DNA of 64,000 nt, taken from positions 1 to 64,000 of the forward strand of contig CALRJY020000018.1 in assembly GCA_943367715.1 (NCBI GenBank), in the 5' to 3' direction. The notes under the pieces are model-generated. The model had not been told where the DNA came from. It ran no database searches and worked only from the letters and a program-made list of their open reading frames with translations. The stretch's first letter is position 1. Every line of letters starts with the position of its first letter. Origin of the DNA: JAEYXS01 sp943367715 (lineage in GTDB: Bacteria > Verrucomicrobiota > Verrucomicrobiia > Limisphaerales > JAEYXS01). This document shows, piece after piece, positions 26,412-35,687 of this stretch. Position numbers and translations under genes: made by a program.

Positions 26412-28502
26412 ATGTCCTTCCTCAACTCCACATTACTATACGGGTTGCTGCCGCTCGTGGCGTTGCCGCTGGTGATCCATCTGCTGAACAAACGGTTCCC
26501 GAAGTTCTTTTTCTTCTCTCATGTGCAAGACATCGTGGAAACGCAGGCACGTCGTTCACGGCTGTTCCGCTGGCGGCACCTGATCCTGCTGTTGTTGAGG
26601 AGCATCCTGATCTTGCTGCTGTTGCTGGCGTTCTTGCGGCCGGTTTTGCAACGGTTCGGAGCGGCCGGAAAGCCCAAAGGTGAGCGCCGGGTATTGTTGC
26701 TGGTGGACCACTCCTTGAGCATGGAGTTCAAGGGTGATGGCGTGACCAGCCGCCAGCGGGCGATGACGGAAGCGGAGAAGCTCATCGATACGCTCAACGC
26801 GGCGGACAGAGTGAATGTTATCTTGGTGAGCCATGTGCCGAGCAGCAGCTTTGTGGATTTTTCGGACGACCATGCCGGAGCGAAGCGTTTTCTGACGCGG
26901 CTCAAAGAGGGTGTTTCCCGGGCAGACATCAACCTCGCAAATGCAGAAGCGGCGCGGTTGATGAGCCGTGATGGGAAAGGAGCGGAGATCTATTATTTCT
27001 CCGATTTTCAGCGGAAAAACTGGGCGAATGCGGACTTCACCAAGCTGCCGCCCGGTGCGCGACTGTTCTTTGTGGATGTAGGCAGCAACAAGCGCAACAA
27101 CCGGGCGATTCTTGGTGTGGAAATGAACCAGGCGCATGTGCTGGCGGGTGATGCCGTGCCGGTGGAAGTCACAGTGGGGAACTTCAGTGCAGAGCCGCTG
27201 AAGGAACGCCTGCGGATCGTGCTGGACCAGAAAGTAAGCCTTGATCGGGAAGTCACGGCAGCACCGTGGTCCGTGGTGAGAGTTTCACTGCCGGTGCCCG
27301 CCGGAGCGCCGGGGTTGCACCGGTGCGAAGTGGTGTTGCCAACGGATGATCTGGAGGCGGATGACAAGTTTTTCTTCACCCTGCCCGTGCAGGAAAAGGA
27401 GGAAGTCCTGATCATATCGGATTCGCCGGAGCCGGAGAAAGATGCGGTGTATTTCCTGAAAATGGCGCTCAACCCTTACGAGAATCTGGAGGGTTCATTG
27501 CTGCCCAAGCACGTCACGGTGGGTGAAGTGAAAGCCTCCACGCTGGCGGGCACAAAAAAGATTTTCATCACCCGAGCGGGCAAGATGACGGATGAGACGG
27601 CCGGGCTGATCGGCAAGTTCCTCTTTGGCGGGGGCGGGATGGTCTATTTCCTGGATGGGCAAAATGACCGAGAGAATCTGGAGAAAATGGAGAAGGCGGC
27701 GGGCAAAGGGGTCCTGCCCTTGCGATTGGGCGCGCGGCGTTCAGTGGAGAACCTGGCTTCCGCCCAACAGGTGATCCGGGGAGATTTCAAGTCACGCTTC
27801 CTGAAACTATTCAAAGGTGCGGCCCGGCAAGACCTGGGCCTGCTGGAGTTCTATGACTTTCATCAGGCCAGCTCGACGGGTGCCGGGCAAGTGGTGCTCA
27901 CCTACGCGGATGAATCCCCGGCGATGGCGATCTTCGATCACGGACTGGGCACGGGGGTGATGCTTAATTTTTCCGTCAGCGAGTTCTCCAGCAACCTGGC
28001 GCGACAACGGATTTTTCCAGCATGGATGCAGGACATCGTGCGGAACCTGAATGCGGAAGAACCGATACCAGCCGCGTATTTCATCGGCGACACGATCCAT
28101 ACTGAAGCGTGGCGGGATGACTTGCGCACGCAAGAGTTCCGCAATCCCGCGGGCGGCGTCTTGCAAGTGAGACGTGAAGAGATGGGCGAGCGGGTAGGGG
28201 TGACGTTTGTGCCGGATGCACTGGGCTTTTATACGATGACGGGTGCACGCATGACGCAAGCGTACGGCGTGAACCCGAGTCCCGAAGAGGCTGATTTGCG
28301 ACCGATTGAGAAATCACATCTGCCGGAACAATTCAGCGCCGGGCAGGAAGGGCATTTTGTGGAAGGCCGTGAGGATTACAACCAGCTTATCGCGGGGCGG
28401 CCGATCTTTCACTGGTTCGTGTTCGGAGTCATCGCGCTGGTGCTGGCAGAACTGATGTTGCAACTGCTCTTCAAGCGGCTTTCGGCGCCGCCCGCGACAT
28501 GA
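26412..28502 (+). CDS. BatA-type membrane protein with VWA domain
   Basis: A 696-residue protein anchored by helices at both ends. Residues 1-80 match the BatA (aerotolerance) N-terminal domain: a helix at 7-22 with PLVIHLLNK, then RRSRLFRWRHLILLLLRS and a Leu-rich helix. A VWA domain follows with the MIDAS loop DHSLSM near residue 100. The middle is a large beta-rich extracytoplasmic region including a domain like that in glutamine amidotransferase-related proteins (VLIISDSPEPEKDAVYF). The last helix lies near residue 665-685. Its 3' end overlaps the next start codon (ATGA). Confidence 0.88.
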   Translation: MSFLNSTLLYGLLPLVALPLVIHLLNKRFPKFFFFSHVQDIVETQARRSRLFRWRHLILLLLRSILILLLLLAFLRPVLQRFGAAGKPKGERRVLLLVDHSLSMEFKGDGVTSRQRAMTEAEKLIDTLNAADRVNVILVSHVPSSSFVDFSDDHAGAKRFLTRLKEGVSRADINLANAEAARLMSRDGKGAEIYYFSDFQRKNWANADFTKLPPGARLFFVDVGSNKRNNRAILGVEMNQAHVLAGDAVPVEVTVGNFSAEPLKERLRIVLDQKVSLDREVTAAPWSVVRVSLPVPAGAPGLHRCEVVLPTDDLEADDKFFFTLPVQEKEEVLIISDSPEPEKDAVYFLKMALNPYENLEGSLLPKHVTVGEVKASTLAGTKKIFITRAGKMTDETAGLIGKFLFGGGGMVYFLDGQNDRENLEKMEKAAGKGVLPLRLGARRSVENLASAQQVIRGDFKSRFLKLFKGAARQDLGLLEFYDFHQASSTGAGQVVLTYADESPAMAIFDHGLGTGVMLNFSVSEFSSNLARQRIFPAWMQDIVRNLNAEEPIPAAYFIGDTIHTEAWRDDLRTQEFRNPAGGVLQVRREEMGERVGVTFVPDALGFYTMTGARMTQAYGVNPSPEEADLRPIEKSHLPEQFSAGQEGHFVEGREDYNQLIAGRPIFHWFVFGVIALVLAELMLQLLFKRLSAPPAT

Positions 28503-30709
28503 AACCATTGCTCGCCATCAACGATGTGGTGCTGGATCCCATGGTTCCCATGGAGCTGGTGGCGTTGCTGGGTTTGCTGCTGGGTGCGGGCACCATCTGG
28601 GGTTATCGCAAACTGGGGCAGAATCTGAGCGGCTGGCAGACATGGCTGCTGACGACGTTGCGGCTGCTGGCAGTAGGACTGTTGCTGATGGTATTGCTGC
28701 AACCCTCCCGGCCGGAATCGATCGACCCGCCTTCGCGTGAACGCGTACTGCTGGTGGGCGTGGATAGTTCCCGCAGCATGTTGCAGGCGGATGTCGGTAA
28801 AGAAACCCGCTTTGCCAAGGCGCAGGAAACATTGTTTGAGGCGGAACTGGTGCCCCGCACCGGGGTGGTGACGAATGGCGGCACCCGTCTGTTCCATTTC
28901 GCCGAGGATGCGTTGCCCGTGACCACTTCGTTGCTGGAGTTGAAACCGGAAGGCAAGGACACCCGGTTTCACCGTTCGGTGAATGGGATGGCGAACTCAC
29001 TGGGGCCGGGGCAACAAGGACTGGCGTTGATATTGCTCACGGATGGTCATGACTTTGAATTGCAGAACCCTGCCCGCACGGGCATGGCGGCGCGCAACCG
29101 GCAGATTCCCATCTATGCGGTTGCATTTGGGCGTGAAGGCAAAGTGAAGGACGTGGCGGTGCGCATCACGGGCTATCAGCCTTACTGTTACGTGAAACAG
29201 AAGGCGCGGGTGACGGCGTCGTTGCGGCTCATCGGCTGCCAGTTTGAGAACATCCGGATCCAGCTTCTGCGGCAAGGCCAAGTGGTGCAAACGAAGAAGA
29301 TCACGGCGGGCGAGCAACTCGAAGAAACGGTGCAGTTCGAGGTGACCGAGGCGGAAGTGGGCCAGTACGAATATGAAGTGCAGGTGTTGCCGCTCAGCGA
29401 GGAAGTGGATGCCAAGAACAACAGCGCGATCACTTACCTCAACGTCATCGACCAGCAGATCCGGGTATTGGTGCTGGAAGGCGAGCCGTATTGGGACACC
29501 ACGTTTCTCCAGCGGTCGCTCCAACGAAATGACAAAGTGGACCTCGACTCCGTCATCCAGTACGCGCCGAAGAAAGTGCGGTTGATCCGCAAGAAACCCA
29601 CGACCGAGGAATTGAAAGTGCCGGTGACGTTGGAAGATTGGGGCCGCTACGACGTGGTCGTGCTGGGACGTTCGATCGAGCAGTTGCTGGAGAAGAAGCA
29701 GGTGGAGACGCTGGAGCAGTTTGTCCGGGAGCGCAGTGGCGTGGTGATCTTTAGCCGGGGCAAAGCCTTTGGTGGGGAACTGGCGGAGAACGCCTTGGAA
29801 CCGGTGGTGTGGGGCGAGGCGCTGACGGAAAAAGTGAAGTTACAGATCGGCCGGGAAGGCCGAGCGTTGCCGCCTTTCAAGGTGATCACCGAACAGGGAG
29901 AAAACTCGGAGGCGATGCCAGAGTTGCTGGGCACGCGAAGCGTTACGGAAAGAAAACCGCTGGCGGCCTCCCTGGCAACCATCGAAGGGAAAACCGGGGG
30001 CGACGCGATGGCGGGAGTGATCCACCGGCGATTGGGTCAGGGCCAGGTGTTGAGCATCGGCGTGGAAGGCTTATGGCGCTGGGGCTTCAACGCCAAGATG
30101 GCGGCCAGCAATACCCTCTTTGACCGTTTTTGGGATCAAATGGTCCTGTGGATGATGGCCGGGCGGGATTTTGTGCCGAACCAGCAGTATTCGCTCCGGA
30201 CGAGCACGGCGAACGTGATGCTGGGTGAGAAGGTAAACTTCCGGCTGGTGATGCGAAATCTGGAGGGGAAAGTGAAGGAAGTTCCCATACGTATCTTCAA
30301 GGACCAGAAGGAGGTAGGAAGAACTTCACTGGCGCAGGCTGATCCCAGTGACCCCTACCGCCTCACGGCTGAATATCTGCCTGAAGAAGCGGGACGTTAC
30401 CGGGCGGTGGCCCAGTTCCCGGATGGTTCCACCCAAGAGTCTAGGTTCATCGTGTATCAGGAAAACTATGAGGAAACCGAGGTGGCGACGGATGTGGATT
30501 ATCTGCGCCGCTTGTGCGAGACTAGCGGTGGCCGGCTGATCAAGAGCGAGGAACTGGGCAAGCTCGTCGCGGAGCTGGTCAAAGAACCCGAACCGGGCGA
30601 GGCCAAAACCCGGTTGATAAGTTTGTGGGACAAGGCTTGGTTTTTTTACCTGATGGGGGTATTGTTCGGGACAGATTGGTTTCTTAGGAGAAGGTGGGGA
30701 CTATGTTGA
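28499..30709 (+). CDS. VWA/amidotransferase-like membrane protein
   Basis: A 736-residue membrane protein of the same operon. Two helices near residues 15-65 are followed by a VWA-like domain with DSSRSM near residue 94 and a second motif ILLTDGHD near 180. A beta-rich middle with the AVRITGYQPYCYVKQKARVTA type segment follows, then a Rossmann-like domain with VLVLEGEPYWDTTFLQRSL, which is known from class I glutamine amidotransferase-like proteins but shows no catalytic Cys. A single C-terminal helix precedes a short basic end. It overlaps the preceding gene by four bases. In this operon type it likely forms a complex with the BatA-type protein. Confidence 0.85.
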   Translation: MKPLLAINDVVLDPMVPMELVALLGLLLGAGTIWGYRKLGQNLSGWQTWLLTTLRLLAVGLLLMVLLQPSRPESIDPPSRERVLLVGVDSSRSMLQADVGKETRFAKAQETLFEAELVPRTGVVTNGGTRLFHFAEDALPVTTSLLELKPEGKDTRFHRSVNGMANSLGPGQQGLALILLTDGHDFELQNPARTGMAARNRQIPIYAVAFGREGKVKDVAVRITGYQPYCYVKQKARVTASLRLIGCQFENIRIQLLRQGQVVQTKKITAGEQLEETVQFEVTEAEVGQYEYEVQVLPLSEEVDAKNNSAITYLNVIDQQIRVLVLEGEPYWDTTFLQRSLQRNDKVDLDSVIQYAPKKVRLIRKKPTTEELKVPVTLEDWGRYDVVVLGRSIEQLLEKKQVETLEQFVRERSGVVIFSRGKAFGGELAENALEPVVWGEALTEKVKLQIGREGRALPPFKVITEQGENSEAMPELLGTRSVTERKPLAASLATIEGKTGGDAMAGVIHRRLGQGQVLSIGVEGLWRWGFNAKMAASNTLFDRFWDQMVLWMMAGRDFVPNQQYSLRTSTANVMLGEKVNFRLVMRNLEGKVKEVPIRIFKDQKEVGRTSLAQADPSDPYRLTAEYLPEEAGRYRAVAQFPDGSTQESRFIVYQENYEETEVATDVDYLRRLCETSGGRLIKSEELGKLVAELVKEPEPGEAKTRLISLWDKAWFFYLMGVLFGTDWFLRRRWGLC

Positions 30710-33600
30710 AGGAGCTGGAACCCATAGCTGACAAGCTGCAGGCGGCCGACCGGATCGCTCAAAAAGAGCGGGCGAAGGCGCTCGTCTGCCGAACGTTGCC
30801 GTGGTTGCTCCTCGCGTTGCTCGGCTGTCTTCTGCTGGATGTTTTTCTTCATCTGGGCGGTCATTCCCGTTTCACCCTTATCGCGTTAGTGTCTGTAGCA
30901 TGCATGGCAGTGGCGGGCTACGCATGGTGGCTGGGCTGTGTGCAAAAGAACGAACTGGCCCGCATTGCCCGGCTGCTGGAAAGCCGTGATCCTGCCCTGG
31001 GCTCGCGCTTGATCAACCTGCTGCAACTGCAGGATCAAACCAGCGATGCGAAAGTTCCGGAGTTGACCCGGCAACTGGCGGCCCAGGCCGTGGCTGGTTA
31101 CGCGAAGGAATTGGGGCCCGTGGATTTTGACCGGTTGGCGCGGACGGGCCGCTGGAAAAAAGCTTTGCGCACGGCAGCGTGGTTCGGTTGCGGCTTCGCG
31201 GTTTTGCTCGCCGTTTTCTATCAGGTGACCATGGTGGAGCTGGCCCGGTTTTTCGATCCGTATGGCGATCATCCGCCGTATTCCTTTACCCGGCTGGAGA
31301 TCGTAGATCCGGGTGAGGACACGCCCAAGGTGATCTACAAAGGGAAATTCCTGGTGAAGGCGAAGCACGCCGGTCATCGTCCAGATGACCTCTATATCAC
31401 GTATCATCCGCCGGGAAAACCCGAGCAGGCGATCACCGTGCCCATGATCGACAAGGGCAGCCAGGGATTTCAGCAGCAGATCGAGAACATCCAGACGGAC
31501 TTGGAAGTCTTTGCGCATACGAAGAAACAAAACAGCTACAGCCGCCGGCGTCAGATCGCCGTGTTGCTGACGCCGAAAATGGAGCAGGCGTTCTCCAAGG
31601 TATCTCCGCCGGCCTATACGGGGCTGAAGCCAGAAGAGAAGACGTTTCAATTCAAGAATCTGCGCGCTTTGAAAGGCAGCGAGGTGAGTTTCCGGTTGCG
31701 TTCCAACCGGCCATTGCGCGATGGCATCGTGGAAGTCATCAAAGGAGAGAAAGACGTGCAACGGGTGACGATGACGCGCAGCGCCGAGAATGAAGTGACG
31801 GGCACGATTCCGGCGGCAGATTCGTGCCGGTTACGCTTCCATCTGGTGGATGTGGGTGGAACAGCTTCGGAAGACATCTGGGAAGGCTCACTCACGGTGA
31901 CGCATGACCTGGCCCCACAAGTGCGCATCACGCAGCCCAGCAAGGATTCATTTGTAGCGATGGATTTCAAGGTCGATGCCGGAATCGAGGCGGATGATGA
32001 TTACGGCATCAAACACATCCGGCTGCACCGGGCCTTGAATCAGGTCTATTCGCCGCCGAAGATCTACAGCTATGCCGAAGTGACCAAGAACGCGCGGGAA
32101 ATGTTCCTGTTCAATTTCATGGAACTGGGCGTGAAACCGGGTGACACGGTGTCCTTCTTTGCGGAAGCGGTGGACACGGCGCCTGAGCCCAACCTGGCGC
32201 GCAGCGAGATCATCAATCTCTTCATCATCAGCGTGGAGGATTACAACCAGCATCTGCGGCAGCAACATGATCTGTCGGACATCGAGGCGAAATACACGGC
32301 GTTGCTGGCGCAATTGGAGGAGCAGATCCAGGATCAGAAAAAACTGAACGAAGAAGTGGCGGCCTTGCAAAAGGAACTGGCCACTGCGCCCGCTGCGAAG
32401 CGGGATGAGCTGCAATCCAAGCTCGACTCGGCTCTGGCCCGCCAGAACGAGATCAACCAGAAGCTCGATAAGTTGGCAGGGCAGATGGAGAGTTTTGTGC
32501 GCAAAGATCCCGTGTACGATGTGGAGTCTGAATTGCAAGAGCGGCTGGCGGCGCGCGCCCGGCAGATACGGGAATCCACGGCGGCAAACCAACAGGCAGC
32601 CCAGTCCGTCAGCAGCCAGAGCACCTCGCCGGAGGGCAAGCGACAGATGTCGGAAGAGATGTTAGCGGAGTTCAAGAAGGCCGGAGAGGAGCAGGTGAAG
32701 CGACTGGAGAACATTGAGCGGCGCGCCGAACAGGAAGTGGCGGAAGTCCTGCAGGACATGAGCAAGCTGCAGGAGATCATGAAGGATCTCAACCGCTTCG
32801 AGCAGTTGTTTCAGGCGCAGGAAGCCTTGGCGGAGCAAGCCCGGGCTTATAACCGTGAGGGTTCACTGGGACGGGAAGACCAGCTCGCCTTGAAACAGAT
32901 GGCGGCGACCGAGCGTGATGTGGCAGAGGCCTTGAAAAGACTCGAAGAAAAATTGCGGGAAGATGGCAAGGCCGCGGAGGAACTTTTCCCCAAGGCGGCC
33001 CAGAGCGCCAAGGACCTGGCGGACAAGATGGAATCGGCGCGCTTAAACTCGCTGGGCCGGCAGGCGACGGACCGGATGCTGGCCGGTGCCGGTGATCAAT
33101 CGTTCCAACTGGCCGACCGGTTGCGCGAGGAGATGGGCAAGATGTTCGGTGAATGCAAAGGCGGCGAAGGCGAAATGTCCAATGAACTGGACCAATACAT
33201 GAAGCTGACCCGGAGCATGAACTCCGGCCGCAATTTCAAACAGATGATGATGAGCCAGAAGTTCGGCAAAGGGAAAGGCAAGGACGGACAAGGATTCGGC
33301 ATGGGCATGACGGGTATGAGCGGTGAATCCGGCTATGCGGTCACCACCGCTCCGACCATGAATGTGATGGGCAGCGAAACATCACTGACGCAAGGGAGCA
33401 AAGCCGAAGCACAACCGGGCGCTCCGGGTATGGGGCCAGGGGGCGGGGCACCAGACGGGAACGGATTAAAGTTCGACAAGCCGGATGTGGTGAAGGGGCT
33501 CAACGCCATCAACCGCGAATCAGGTGCGGTCTCGGGCGAATCCATCATCGAAGAATATAACGACATCGTGGAGAAATATTTCAAAGCGATCACCAAGTAA
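30703..33600 (+). CDS. Large membrane-anchored coiled-coil protein (DUF4175-like)
   Basis: About 965 residues. Two membrane helices near residues 30-75 and one near 160-180 anchor it. A beta-rich extracytoplasmic part follows (repeated Ig-like segments with PPAYTGLKPEEKTF). Residues about 540-790 are long charged helices rich in Glu, Lys and Gln, a clear coiled coil. The C-terminal 150 residues are Gly/Met-rich (MGMTGMSGESGY and GAPGMGPGGGAPDG) and look disordered. It resembles DUF4175-type proteins of BatA operons. I start at ATG 30703 because AGGAG lies 11 bases before; GTG 30694 is too close to that site. The start lies inside the previous gene. Confidence 0.82.
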   Translation: MLKELEPIADKLQAADRIAQKERAKALVCRTLPWLLLALLGCLLLDVFLHLGGHSRFTLIALVSVACMAVAGYAWWLGCVQKNELARIARLLESRDPALGSRLINLLQLQDQTSDAKVPELTRQLAAQAVAGYAKELGPVDFDRLARTGRWKKALRTAAWFGCGFAVLLAVFYQVTMVELARFFDPYGDHPPYSFTRLEIVDPGEDTPKVIYKGKFLVKAKHAGHRPDDLYITYHPPGKPEQAITVPMIDKGSQGFQQQIENIQTDLEVFAHTKKQNSYSRRRQIAVLLTPKMEQAFSKVSPPAYTGLKPEEKTFQFKNLRALKGSEVSFRLRSNRPLRDGIVEVIKGEKDVQRVTMTRSAENEVTGTIPAADSCRLRFHLVDVGGTASEDIWEGSLTVTHDLAPQVRITQPSKDSFVAMDFKVDAGIEADDDYGIKHIRLHRALNQVYSPPKIYSYAEVTKNAREMFLFNFMELGVKPGDTVSFFAEAVDTAPEPNLARSEIINLFIISVEDYNQHLRQQHDLSDIEAKYTALLAQLEEQIQDQKKLNEEVAALQKELATAPAAKRDELQSKLDSALARQNEINQKLDKLAGQMESFVRKDPVYDVESELQERLAARARQIRESTAANQQAAQSVSSQSTSPEGKRQMSEEMLAEFKKAGEEQVKRLENIERRAEQEVAEVLQDMSKLQEIMKDLNRFEQLFQAQEALAEQARAYNREGSLGREDQLALKQMAATERDVAEALKRLEEKLREDGKAAEELFPKAAQSAKDLADKMESARLNSLGRQATDRMLAGAGDQSFQLADRLREEMGKMFGECKGGEGEMSNELDQYMKLTRSMNSGRNFKQMMMSQKFGKGKGKDGQGFGMGMTGMSGESGYAVTTAPTMNVMGSETSLTQGSKAEAQPGAPGMGPGGGAPDGNGLKFDKPDVVKGLNAINRESGAVSGESIIEEYNDIVEKYFKAITK

Positions 33601-33609
33601 GGAGGCGAT

Positions 33610-34278
33610 ATGAGGAACAATCAATCATGGGGGCTGAAACTGCTGCTGGGGTTTCTGTGTCTTGTCATCGTGAGAGGCGAGGCGGCGGAAAGTAAAGGTG
33701 CGCCGCTCGAATGCGGCAACCTGATCTACGCCGGAACCAAGAGCTCCGTCTGCTTTGCGGACAAGTTCCTGATCGACGTGGCGAAGGAAACGAATCTCAA
33801 TGTGGCCAAGAATTTCAAGCCGGTGAAACTGGAAGCGGACACGCTGTACGATCATCCGTTCTGCGTCTTCTCGGGCGAGGATAATTTTACGCTGACGGAC
33901 AAGGAGCGGCAGAACCTGAGGAAGTATATCATGGGTGGCGGTTTTATTCTGGCGAGTCCGGGATGTTCGGATGAGAAGTGGGACAAGGCGTTTCGCAAAG
34001 AGATCCAACTCTGCTTCCCTGAATACCAGTTGAACAAGATCCCGATGAATCATGCCATCTTCTCGATGGTGAACACGGTCAGCGTGCTGACCTGCAAGAA
34101 CGGGAACACGGCACTGCTGGAAGGACTGGAGATTAATGGACGGCTGGTGATGGTGTATTCCAAGGAAGGACTGAACGATGTGAAGAACGCGAAGGGCTGC
34201 TGCTGCTGTGGCGGGAACATGATCAATGAATCCGCCAAGGTGAATGTGAACATCTTCACCTATTCGCTGCTTTACTGA
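33610..34278 (+). CDS. DUF4159 domain exported protein
   Basis: A 222-residue protein with a signal peptide (residues 1-26) and then the DUF4159 fold: CGNLIYAGTKSSVC start, PFCVFSGEDNFTLTDKERQNLRKYIMGGGFILASPG, and a late conserved segment ending in a short hydrophobic end. This family is found in BatA operons and is thought to resemble an amidotransferase or N-terminal ThiJ-like fold without catalytic residues. Here an unusual run of four Cys (GCCCCGGN, near residue 198-205) and several further Cys could bind a metal or form disulfides. It is placed ten bases after the coiled-coil gene. Confidence 0.85.
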   Translation: MRNNQSWGLKLLLGFLCLVIVRGEAAESKGAPLECGNLIYAGTKSSVCFADKFLIDVAKETNLNVAKNFKPVKLEADTLYDHPFCVFSGEDNFTLTDKERQNLRKYIMGGGFILASPGCSDEKWDKAFRKEIQLCFPEYQLNKIPMNHAIFSMVNTVSVLTCKNGNTALLEGLEINGRLVMVYSKEGLNDVKNAKGCCCCGGNMINESAKVNVNIFTYSLLY

Positions 34279-34286
34279 GTTTGCCG

Positions 34287-35687
34287 ATGAAAGTTTGGGC
34301 ATGGCTTTTGGCGGTGGTCTTGCTGGCGGGCGGGGTGACGGCCGTGTTGCTGGGGAAGAAATCAGCCCGCCCAAAAAATGAGGCGGAACTGGCCGTTTAC
34401 TTCACCTGTGACATCCGCGGGCGGCTCGTCCCGTGCGGTTGTTTTACCGGCCAGCATGGCGGCATGACGCGACTCAAGACCGTGCTGGATAGTGAGGCAG
34501 CGCCCGACGCTTTGCGCCTGGATGTGGGGGACGCCGTCGAAGGCACGGCGGATTATCAGTTCATCGAGTACCGTTACATTTTGCAGGCGTTCGAAGCGAT
34601 GCGTTATGACGCCTTGAACCTGGGCCAGCGCGAGGCACAGCTCACCGCCAAGCAGTTGCGCGAATTAAAGGCCGGAGGTTCTCCACTGATCAGTGCGAAC
34701 GTCATGGACCGGGGCTCCGGTGAAACGATTTTTCCGGCCTATAAGATCGTGGAGCGTAAGGGACGCAAGATCGCCATTCTGGGGGTGGTAGATCCCAAAG
34801 GAATGGCGGAGCCGGCCGGCGAGGGCGTGGTGATCGAGCGCATGGACGCGGTCTTGTCACGTTGGCTGGCCGAGTTGCGGGCCAAGGCAGATGTGGTGGT
34901 GCTGCTGGCATTCACGGATGAAGCCACGCTCAGCCGCTTGGCCCGGGAGTATTATGAGATCGATATCATTTTAGGTGGAAAAGTCAGCCAACCAGCGCAG
35001 CAGATCGTGAAAGAAAACCGCAGCGTGATCTATTACACCGCGAATGAATCGCGGACGCTGGGTTACTTGCAAGTCAAGCTGGCTACGAATCCGCGCGTGA
35101 GCGCGATGACCAACGAGATCGCCTTGCTCTACGCCGACATCCCGGAGGACAAAGCGGTGGTGGCGCTGGCGGAATCTTATCGGCAGGAGATACGCAAGAC
35201 GCAGCTAGCCGTGGACCAGCCGGGTAAGAAGGATGAGCAGGCGATCCCGGGCATCCGGCAAGCGGCGAAATTCTCCGGCAGCGAAACGTGCGTGAGTTGC
35301 CACACCTCGGCGACCAAAGTGTGGAAGGAATCGGCCCATTCCCACGCCTTCGCCACGCTCGTGGAGGCCAAGGCGGATGCGGATCCCAATTGCATCGCCT
35401 GCCATACGGTGGGTTTCGGCACAACCTCGGGTTACCGGCGTGAATTTGCGGCGAAGAAATTGACTGATGTGGGCTGCGAAAGCTGTCATGGGCCGGGTAG
35501 CTTGCACGTGGAGCAACGCACGCTGGGACTGGCGGCGACGTTTAAGTTCCGGCCCTTGGGAGCGGGTGATTGCATCCAGTGCCATCATGGTGAATTCAGC
35601 CGGCCCTTTGATTGGGACAAGTTTTGGCCGCACATCAAACATGGCAAGGAATCCGCTGTGAAAACTGCGGCAGGAGGCAAATTATGA
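34287..35687 (+). CDS. Metallophosphoesterase-like protein fused to a tetraheme cytochrome c
   Basis: A 466-residue exported protein with an N-terminal helix (residues 4-22). Residues about 35-300 resemble the UshA/5'-nucleotidase group (FTCDIRGRLVPCGCFTGQHGG, LDVGDAVEG, NLGQREAQL), but several metal ligands of active phosphoesterases are not obvious, and Cys41, Cys50 and Cys52 are family features. Residues 325-450 hold four CxxCH heme sites: CVSCH, CIACH, CESCH and CIQCH, like cytochrome c554 proteins. I start at ATG 34287; the TTG at 34281 is less likely. The stop overlaps the thioredoxin start (ATGA). An outer-face electron-transfer role is inferred from the hemes. Confidence 0.85.
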   Translation: MKVWAWLLAVVLLAGGVTAVLLGKKSARPKNEAELAVYFTCDIRGRLVPCGCFTGQHGGMTRLKTVLDSEAAPDALRLDVGDAVEGTADYQFIEYRYILQAFEAMRYDALNLGQREAQLTAKQLRELKAGGSPLISANVMDRGSGETIFPAYKIVERKGRKIAILGVVDPKGMAEPAGEGVVIERMDAVLSRWLAELRAKADVVVLLAFTDEATLSRLAREYYEIDIILGGKVSQPAQQIVKENRSVIYYTANESRTLGYLQVKLATNPRVSAMTNEIALLYADIPEDKAVVALAESYRQEIRKTQLAVDQPGKKDEQAIPGIRQAAKFSGSETCVSCHTSATKVWKESAHSHAFATLVEAKADADPNCIACHTVGFGTTSGYRREFAAKKLTDVGCESCHGPGSLHVEQRTLGLAATFKFRPLGAGDCIQCHHGEFSRPFDWDKFWPHIKHGKESAVKTAAGGKL

